A DNA stretch of 6,749 nt from Candidatus Uhrbacteria bacterium RIFCSPLOWO2_02_FULL_48_12 (GTDB lineage Bacteria; Patescibacteriota; Patescibacteriia; GWA2-46-9), in NCBI GenBank assembly GCA_001791425.1, contig MGEP01000027.1:1-6749 (forward strand). The letters are read 5' to 3'. The first letter of the stretch is position 1. Each line of letters begins with the position of its first letter. The notes under the pieces were generated by a model that was given only the letters and a program-made list of their open reading frames with translations, did no database searches and was not told the origin of the DNA. The position numbers and the translations under genes are program-made. This document shows positions 1 to 4,844 of this stretch, in pieces.

Positions 1-36
1 AAAAAATCATGCGGCGAAGGCCGCAAAAATTTTTTT
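1..36 (-). terminator. Probable rho-independent terminator of the SMC gene
   Basis: A GC-rich hairpin with arms GCGGC (11-15) and GCCGC (20-24) and a four-base loop lies 14 bases past the SMC stop codon. Read leftward it is followed by ATGA and then at least six T residues running to the window edge. Read rightward it is followed by AAAAATTTTTTT (25-36), so it could also terminate a convergent transcript from outside the window. The stem is short (5 bp, 6 with the flanking T-A pair), and the leftward T-run is separated from it by a few bases, so strength is uncertain. Confidence 0.6.
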
Positions 37-38
37 AA

Positions 39-2270
39 TTATCCCTCTTTCTCTATCTCCTCCAACTTCAACGACAATATTTTGGAAGTGCCGTCGTCGC
101 CCATGGTGACGCCATAGAGCATATTGGCCTCGTGCATAACGGCGCGATTGTGAGTGATGACGATGAATTGCGAACGATGAGACAATTGGTCAATAATTTC
201 GACGAGTCGCGCCGAGTTAGCTTCGTCAAGAGCCGCGTCCACTTCATCCAAAACCACGAAGGGCGCTGGATTATTGGAAATAATGGCGCAAATGAGAGCC
301 AGAGAAGTCAAAGCCCTCTCGCCGCCGGAGAGCATATTGATCCCCTTCAGGCGCTTGCCAGGCGGGGTCGCTTGAATCTCTATCCCGACGCGCTCGGCCA
401 CTTCGTGTTTCACCTCTTCTTTTGTTTCGTCATCCGGCTCGGCCGTTTCTTCTTCATCTTCCTTGTCGTCATCCCCAATTTCATAACTTACTTTTACCAG
501 CTTGGCGTGACCGCCTTTAAAAAGAATTTTGAAGAAGTGCTCAAAATCATGGGCAATCTTGTGAAAGGATTCATTGAATTGACGAGCGATGGTCATTTCT
601 AAATCTTCGGCAATTTTGTTTAGGTCTTTAATCCCCTGCCTCAAGTCCTCCGATTGCTTGGTCAGAAAATCATGGCGGCTGTTTGTCTCCTCATACTCGC
701 GCACAGTTTCCGGATCAATACTGCCAATTTCCGCGAGACGCACTTTTAGCTGATCAATTTCTCGCTTTAAACTTTCTTTCTCGCTCGTGCTCATAGCTGG
801 CGTTTTTGGCTCGGGTAAAATATAATTCTCGCCCAGCTCCTCGCGCATTGACGACATGAGCGATTCCTTGGTCGCGGTTAGGCGCGCCATCACTACGCGG
901 TACTCGTTTTCCTCGCTCAAAAGAGAGGTGGCTTCCTGTCTTTTGCCCTGCAAAGCGCGCTCTAAGGCAAAAAACGTCCGATTTTTTTCATCTTCAGTTT
1001 CTTGAAATTTCTGCATCTCCTGCTGTAGAGATTTTAATTCTTTATCCAGCGCTTGCTCGTCGCGATGCAGTTCTTCTATTTCTTTAGCGAGCCGTTCACC
1101 ATCAATGCCGGTGTTTTCTCCCACCACTAAATTCTTGAGATTGCCCAAATGTTCCTGCAAAGATCGCAAAATATTTTTTAAGGCGGCGGCGTCAGTCACC
1201 GCATTGGCCTGAAGTAAATCGCCAAGGGAGCCAATGGATGCTTCTAGGGCGGCCAGATCGGGCAACAATTGGGCGGGTGTTAGTGATTGGCCAACCTGCT
1301 TTGGCGCTGTTTGCCGGGCTAGCTCATTTCTCAAATTAAGCAACCGCTCATGTCTCGCTTCTTTGGCCTCCCAGCTCTCTTGGTGCTTTTTGGCCAAGGC
1401 CTCAAAACGCTCGCCGGACGGCGCGGCTTTTTCCATGGCCGCAAATTGTGCCTCCATTTTTTTCAACTCATCGTCAGCTTTAGAGCGACAAATACTCACA
1501 TCATTAAGCGCTTTCTCTTTCAGCTGAAGCTCGGCCATTAGCTCATAGAAGTAACTGCCATAATAACGCTCTTGCATTGTTTTGAGTTCGCTCGCCACCT
1601 GATCACGCCTTTCCAAACGGCGCACTTGACGCGTGAGCGAGCGCAAACGCGGCGCGATTTCCTGAATGAGCGCTTCGCCTTGACGCAAATTATCCATGGT
1701 CTGCTCCAATTTTCTCAAGGCGTCCTCTTTTTTAAGCTGAAGATGGCGCGTGCCAGCCGCTTCATCAAAAAATTCTTTTCGCTCAAATGGCCCCATAGAC
1801 AAAATAATATCCACCATGCCCTGACCGATAATGCTATAAGTTTTCTGCCCAAAACTGGCCTGGGCCAGAAGCATATTTATGTCCTGCAGGCGAACACGAT
1901 TACCGTTCAGAAGATATTCCGACTCGCCGCTGCGATAGAGACGCCTAGTGATGACAACCTCGGAATAGTCAACCGGCGCCCGCCGATCTTCATTGTTAAG
2001 ACGCAAAGAAACCTCGGCCAGACCCACGCGCGCTCTTTTGTCCGTGCCGGAAAAAATTACATCTTCTGATTTCTTGCTCCGCAGAGTCTTCAAACTCTGC
2101 TCGCCCATCACCCAGCGCACGGCGTCAGCCAAATTGGACTTACCTGATCCGTTGGGGCCAACCACAGCCGTAATGCCGCGTCGGCCCGCGCCGCGGGGCG
2201 GAGGAAATTCTAAACTTGTTTTCTGGACAAATGATTTGAACCCCTGCAGTTCAAGTTTTTCTAGATGCAC
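39..2270 (-). CDS. smc: SMC-family chromosome partition/condensin ATPase, short form without recognisable hinge
   Basis: SMC proteins are ABC-type ATPases that pair through a hinge and organise and segregate the chromosome, usually with ScpA and ScpB. The 743-residue product starts MHLEKLELQGFKSF, a typical SMC N-terminus. Seen motifs: Walker A GPNGSGKSN (38-46), Q-loop Q150, signature LSGGE (647-651), Walker B FVVLDEVDA (671-679) with catalytic E676, D-loop LDEAN (681-685) and switch H707. Charged heptad-like helices run about 175-320 and 395-565. Bacterial SMCs are normally about 1,150-1,200 residues. Here the arms are short, and residues about 321-395 replace the roughly 150-200-residue hinge; no GG-rich hinge motif or CxxC hook is seen. 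An acidic insert (about 598-626) splits the C-terminal head. The start is GTG at 2270-2268: no ATG lies upstream before an in-frame stop and no clear ribosome binding site is visible. No frameshift is seen, both ATPase halves are intact, and no scpA/scpB is nearby. An SbcC/Rad50-like protein is less likely given the N-terminus and C-terminal head. Confidence 0.93.
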   Translation of the reverse strand: MHLEKLELQGFKSFVQKTSLEFPPPRGAGRRGITAVVGPNGSGKSNLADAVRWVMGEQSLKTLRSKKSEDVIFSGTDKRARVGLAEVSLRLNNEDRRAPVDYSEVVITRRLYRSGESEYLLNGNRVRLQDINMLLAQASFGQKTYSIIGQGMVDIILSMGPFERKEFFDEAAGTRHLQLKKEDALRKLEQTMDNLRQGEALIQEIAPRLRSLTRQVRRLERRDQVASELKTMQERYYGSYFYELMAELQLKEKALNDVSICRSKADDELKKMEAQFAAMEKAAPSGERFEALAKKHQESWEAKEARHERLLNLRNELARQTAPKQVGQSLTPAQLLPDLAALEASIGSLGDLLQANAVTDAAALKNILRSLQEHLGNLKNLVVGENTGIDGERLAKEIEELHRDEQALDKELKSLQQEMQKFQETEDEKNRTFFALERALQGKRQEATSLLSEENEYRVVMARLTATKESLMSSMREELGENYILPEPKTPAMSTSEKESLKREIDQLKVRLAEIGSIDPETVREYEETNSRHDFLTKQSEDLRQGIKDLNKIAEDLEMTIARQFNESFHKIAHDFEHFFKILFKGGHAKLVKVSYEIGDDDKEDEEETAEPDDETKEEVKHEVAERVGIEIQATPPGKRLKGINMLSGGERALTSLALICAIISNNPAPFVVLDEVDAALDEANSARLVEIIDQLSHRSQFIVITHNRAVMHEANMLYGVTMGDDGTSKILSLKLEEIEKEG

Positions 2271-2302
2271 AAAGAAAAAATGCTGATAAAATTTATTACA
2301 AG

Positions 2303-2329
2303 GACGACGGCTAAAGCTAGGCCGACGTC
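2303..2329 (-). promoter_or_regulatory. Hairpin at the 5' end of the SMC mRNA leader
   Basis: Arms of nine bases (2303-2311 and 2321-2329) are complementary except for one central mismatch, leaving a nine-base loop. On the SMC transcript the stem reads GACGUCGGC paired with GCCGUCGUC with one U-U mismatch. With the start site predicted near 2330, this stem would form almost at the very 5' end of the mRNA, a position where stem-loops can protect against decay. No U-tract follows directly, so an attenuator is not well supported. Confidence 0.45.
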
Positions 2330-2354
2330 TGCTTTAATTATAAAGCAAACGACG
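2323..2354. promoter_or_regulatory. Operator-like imperfect palindrome over the SMC -10 box
   Basis: A 32-bp palindrome centred between 2338 and 2339 matches at 12 of 16 symmetric positions. Its core is a pair of perfect 7-bp arms, TGCTTTA and TAAAGCA (2330-2336 and 2341-2347), around ATTA. It covers the TATAAT box of the leftward promoter, where a dimeric repressor would block transcription. No regulator gene is present in the window, so a binding protein is only inferred. Confidence 0.4.
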
Positions 2355-2365
2355 CTCCGAGTCGA
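2330..2365 (-). promoter_or_regulatory. Predicted sigma70-type promoter for the SMC gene
   Basis: On the minus strand a perfect -10 box TATAAT (2342-2337) lies 17 bases downstream of TCGACT (2365-2360), which matches four of six bases of TTGACA. The predicted start is near 2330, giving a leader of about 60 nt before the GTG start. The perfect -10 and optimal spacing make this the best leftward promoter in the intergenic region. Confidence 0.6.
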
Positions 2366-2426
2366 GAGTTTAGCGCGGTCAATGACCAGACATTATCTAT
2401 AACAACTCTCTAAAACGAGCAAAGTA

Positions 2427-2442
2427 TGATACAATATATTAA
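2427..2442 (+). promoter_or_regulatory. Predicted extended -10 promoter for the 7TM-kinase operon
   Basis: TGATACAAT (2427-2435) is an extended -10 element: TG, one base, then TACAAT with five of six consensus bases. No good -35 lies at the usual distance, which extended -10 promoters tolerate. The predicted start is near 2442, giving a leader of about 50 nt. The overlapping TATGAT (2425-2430) is an alternative -10. Confidence 0.5.
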
Positions 2443-2491
2443 ATCACCCAAAATTAAGGGGGCATTTTGACCAACTCGGACGATTGAATAC

Positions 2492-3250
2492 ATGTCTTTC
2501 AGTGTTTTTAGTATTGGCATTATTTTTAACGCTCTGGCGAGCGGCTTTGTGGCGGCTATCGCTTTGGCCCTGGTTGTTTTTCTTCGTCAGCGCTGGGATC
2601 GCCTTGATCTGGTGATGAAGGCCTATACCTGGTTTTGGTGGTTTACGGTCTTGGTCTGGGTCTTCAGTTCGGCGCGGTATATTTTGGCCGGCTTTGGCTA
2701 CACCGGACCGTGGATTCGGAGTCTTGATATTATTGTGCAGACATCAATATTTTTCACCGGGCCGGCGCTTTTTTACTATATTATTTTACGGGTCTTTAGG
2801 AGCGAATTTACAGCCAACATACTAGCGGTCATTTCTTTTGTCTTGGGGTTGGTGTCCATCTGGTTTTTGTTCCAGCCCAACGGCGTGCCCATTCGCGATG
2901 TCACTGATTTTTCCGCTGACGCTACTATCAACAGTGTTTCTTTCGCCATCTTCAGCATCCAAATAAGCGTTCTTCTGTTTCTCCTGCTTTATGACATTAT
3001 CACCCACTTGCACCACTGGCGCCAAAATCGCAACCAGACGTTTCTATATGAAGCGCTCTACAGCGCAGCTATTGTGGTTTATGTCATTCTGGGAAGCGTT
3101 GATGAGTCAAAAATCATTACCGGCTGGCCGCTGGTGGCTTTCCGCCTGCTCTATGGCAGCGCCTTCATGTTTGCCTATCTGATTATCACGCAAGACGAAG
3201 AAATTAAACAAACTTATTTCCTTGAAGATCCTCGCAGCGCCGCAGTTTAA
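2492..3250 (+). CDS. Seven-helix integral membrane protein, putative sensor partner of the downstream kinase
   Basis: I do not recognise this 252-residue protein by sequence. It is strongly hydrophobic, with seven likely membrane helices at about 8-31, 43-67, 76-101, 107-128, 147-171, 186-203 and 212-233. Basic residues cluster in the loops after helices 1, 3 and 5 (for example RQRW and HLHHWRQNRNQ), so by the positive-inside rule the N-terminus faces out and the C-terminal tail (about 234-252) is cytoplasmic. The largest outer loop lies between helices 4 and 5. The architecture resembles the 7TM sensor regions found at the N-terminus of some histidine kinases, but no catalytic domain is attached. 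The kinase gene begins one base after the stop, so the two are almost certainly co-translated and plausibly act together. The start is ATG; no in-frame ATG, GTG or TTG lies between it and an upstream stop at 2468-2470. Only a weak GGA (2478-2480) serves as a possible ribosome binding site. A transporter or unrelated membrane protein cannot be excluded. Confidence 0.85.
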   Translation: MSFSVFSIGIIFNALASGFVAAIALALVVFLRQRWDRLDLVMKAYTWFWWFTVLVWVFSSARYILAGFGYTGPWIRSLDIIVQTSIFFTGPALFYYIILRVFRSEFTANILAVISFVLGLVSIWFLFQPNGVPIRDVTDFSADATINSVSFAIFSIQISVLLFLLLYDIITHLHHWRQNRNQTFLYEALYSAAIVVYVILGSVDESKIITGWPLVAFRLLYGSAFMFAYLIITQDEEIKQTYFLEDPRSAAV

Positions 3251-3251
3251 T

Positions 3252-4520
3252 ATGGCCGATGACATAAAAACCAAAGAAGAAAATGGCGCCGCCGAGGCGA
3301 ACGCGGCCAGCATTCAAAATCCGTTTCAGGCATCAGACACAACTATCGCCCCGGTATTTGACCAGCCCCTGTCTAAGCACTATCGTTCAATTTTTATTCG
3401 TTTAATCACGACATTTTTTTTACTCTCGGCCACGCCAATTACCTTATCGGCCATTCTAACAGCGGCGATTTACCAAAGTTCAATCAGGGAATTTTTGCCA
3501 GAGTCCAGCGTTCAGCACATTGAACAGGTGCTTTTGGCCCAAAACACTCTTATTCTCTTGCTGGTTGTGATCATGGTTGTTTTTGCCGGCAGTTTAATCT
3601 CCGCCTCTCTGGTGCGCCCGCTCAAACGACTTCTGCAGTTAACCCATTTGGTGAGCGAGGGGCGGCTTCAATACCGGCTCAAAGTCGCGGCGCCGGATGA
3701 AATTGGGGAATTAACCGAGGCCTTTAACATGATGGTGAGAAAACTGCGGGAACAGCAGACGCGCGAGAGAGTGATGAGCCAGATGAAGTCCGAATTCATA
3801 TCAATTGCCGCGCACCAGCTCCGCACCCCTCTCTCGGCCGTCAAGTGGACTATCAAAATGATGACGGACGGCGATCTTGGATCCATTACCAAAGAACAGC
3901 GCGAATTTTTGGAGCGCGGTTATCAAGTCAATGAACGCATGATTGCCTTGGTGGGTGATCTCTTGAACGTCAGCCGCATTGAAGAGGGGCGCTTTGGCTA
4001 CCGCTTCGCGCCGATTGATTTTATTGAATATGCGACCCAGTTCATTAAACGCTATGCCCAGCAGGCCAGATCAAAAAATATGGGAGTAACATTTGAGCCG
4101 CCGCTAAACGATCTGCCCAAACTCAATATTGATGCTTCAAAAATGGATTTGGTTTTTCAAAATCTTCTAGACAATGCCATCAAGTATTCTTATCCGGGCG
4201 GTGTGGTGCGCGTCAGCGTCAGCACCTTGCCGCAATTCGTGGAGGTAACGATGGCTGACAACGGCATCGGCATACCGAAACACCAACTGCACCGAGTGTT
4301 CACTAAATTTTTCCGCGGCGACAACGTGGTGCGACTGCAAACTGAAGGATCGGGGCTGGGTCTATTTATCGTTCGCAATATCATCAAAAACCACGGCGGC
4401 GATGTCAGAGTTGAATCCGAAGAAAATAAAGGGACCAAAATGATTTTCACCCTGCCAATTTCCAAGGAACTCATTCCCCCGCACGAAATTACCTTTGAAG
4501 AATTTATCGGCGGACTATAA
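3252..4520 (+). CDS. Membrane-bound sensor histidine kinase (HAMP-HisKA-HATPase_c)
   Basis: This 422-residue kinase should autophosphorylate a histidine and pass the phosphate to a response regulator. A polar N-terminus (1-45) precedes helix 1 (about 46-73), an outer loop of only about 24 residues, and helix 2 (about 97-119). HAMP spans about 119-172 (P123, DEIGELTEAF), followed by the HisKA dimerisation helices with H-box SIAAHQLRTPLSAVKW and phospho-acceptor H188. The ATPase domain shows N-box NLLDNAIKYS (N308), G1 DNGIGIP (336-342), F-box FTKFFR (350-355) and G2 GSGLGL (366-371). All catalytic elements look intact; the residue after H188 is Gln instead of the usual Glu. ATG at 3252 is preferred, one base after the upstream stop and probably translationally coupled, since no Shine-Dalgarno is visible. 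An in-frame TTG at 3222 would add ten residues overlapping the upstream gene and is less likely. The tiny outer loop suggests sensing within the membrane or through the upstream 7TM protein. No response regulator is in the window, so the signal and output are unknown. Confidence 0.95.
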   Translation: MADDIKTKEENGAAEANAASIQNPFQASDTTIAPVFDQPLSKHYRSIFIRLITTFFLLSATPITLSAILTAAIYQSSIREFLPESSVQHIEQVLLAQNTLILLLVVIMVVFAGSLISASLVRPLKRLLQLTHLVSEGRLQYRLKVAAPDEIGELTEAFNMMVRKLREQQTRERVMSQMKSEFISIAAHQLRTPLSAVKWTIKMMTDGDLGSITKEQREFLERGYQVNERMIALVGDLLNVSRIEEGRFGYRFAPIDFIEYATQFIKRYAQQARSKNMGVTFEPPLNDLPKLNIDASKMDLVFQNLLDNAIKYSYPGGVVRVSVSTLPQFVEVTMADNGIGIPKHQLHRVFTKFFRGDNVVRLQTEGSGLGLFIVRNIIKNHGGDVRVESEENKGTKMIFTLPISKELIPPHEITFEEFIGGL

Positions 4521-4537
4521 GCCGTAAGGATTAAGCA

Positions 4538-4644
4538 TGCGAAAGTACGAAATCAATACGAATATACGAAATATCGTTTGACCAGAGAATAGCTTATTTT
4601 TCGTACCTTTCGTATTATTTCGTAATTTCGTAAGAATTTTCGTA
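4538..4644. repeat. TACGAAA/TTTCGTA inverted-repeat element between convergent genes
   Basis: The left arm holds TGCGAAA (4538), TACGAAA (4546), TACGAAT (4557) and TACGAAA (4565). The right arm holds five copies of TTTCGTA at 4599, 4608, 4618, 4626 and 4638. The four left units can pair in order with the first four right units, giving a long imperfect stem (4538-4571 with 4599-4632) broken by small internal bulges, with a loop of about 27 bases. The fifth right unit ends one base before the Cys-rich gene's stop codon. The element lies between two converging genes, so it may act as a bidirectional terminator or 3' end stabiliser, though it lacks the GC-rich stem of a classical terminator. It may also be a dispersed repeat family. 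Confidence 0.75.
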
Positions 4645-4812
4645 TCAACAGAACTCGCAGGCATTGCTGGCCTGCTGTTTATGTTCGCCTTTTTTGGGAT
4701 CGCCGCAACAGTCCTGGCAGCAATAGGCGGCGCCGCCCCAAATATGAATGCCTTCTGATTCCTTTTTCTTTTTATGGCATTTCACGCACTCTATCATTTT
4801 CTCTTCTTCCAT
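4645..4812 (-). CDS. Small eight-cysteine protein, probable metal binding
   Basis: This 55-residue reading frame starts MEEEKMIECVKCHKKKK and ends ACEFC. It has eight cysteines: CxxC at 9/12, CCQDCC at 31-36 (C31, C32, C35, C36) and CxxC at 52/55. Histidines stand at 13, 23 and 44. The paired CxxC layout suggests one or two zinc sites or another metal site. There is no signal peptide or membrane helix, so it should be cytosolic. I cannot assign a named family; small Cys-rich proteins of this style with a CEFC end seem familiar from Patescibacteria, but that is from memory. It lies 32 bases downstream of the P-type ATPase stop on the same strand and is likely co-transcribed. No Shine-Dalgarno is visible; the sequence before the ATG is AT-rich. 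An alternative start at Met6 would keep all cysteines. Ordered, evenly distributed cysteines argue against a chance frame. Confidence 0.8.
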   Translation of the reverse strand: MEEEKMIECVKCHKKKKESEGIHIWGGAAYCCQDCCGDPKKGEHKQQASNACEFC

Positions 4813-4844
4813 AAAATCAATAAATTAAATTATTAAGGATAATT

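Noticed and set aside
132..602. A 156-codon open frame on the plus strand, opposite the SMC C-terminal half.
   Set aside because: It lies wholly antisense to a well-supported SMC gene with intact catalytic motifs. Its product shows no domain, and its Phe-rich stretch mirrors the acidic GAA/GAT codons of the other strand.
1086..1310. A Rad50-type zinc hook in the centre of the SMC protein.
   Set aside because: There is no CxxC in the middle segment; the only cysteines noted are C261 and C661, far from it.
1234..2286. Several plus-strand frames of 63-165 codons opposite the SMC N-terminal half.
   Set aside because: They overlap each other and the SMC gene, have no recognisable motifs, and look like codon-bias shadows.
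2377..2387. A short palindrome GGTCA-A-TGACC upstream of the SMC promoter.
   Set aside because: The 5-bp arms are short enough to occur by chance. It lies between the two promoters and could be an activator site, but nothing else supports it.
2467..2495. TTGACC (2467-2472) as a -35 box for the 7TM gene.
   Set aside because: The matching -10 position would overlap the ATG and contains no TATAAT-like sequence; the extended -10 at 2427-2435 is better.
3222..3251. An earlier TTG start for the kinase, overlapping the 7TM gene by 29 bases.
   Set aside because: The ATG at 3252 is a stronger codon placed one base after the upstream stop; the ten extra residues add no domain and TTG has no ribosome binding site.
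3668..4474. Minus-strand frames of 74 and 94 codons within the kinase gene.
   Set aside because: They are opposite the HisKA and ATPase motifs of an intact kinase and have no promoter or start context.
4538..4644. A CRISPR-like array.
   Set aside because: The repeated unit is only 7 bp, spacers are 1-5 bp, and units change orientation across the element; there are no cas genes.
4813..4844. A separate promoter for the Cys-rich gene.
   Set aside because: The gap is AT-rich and gives weak TAATAAT-like strings but no paired -35, so co-transcription with the ATPase is simpler.
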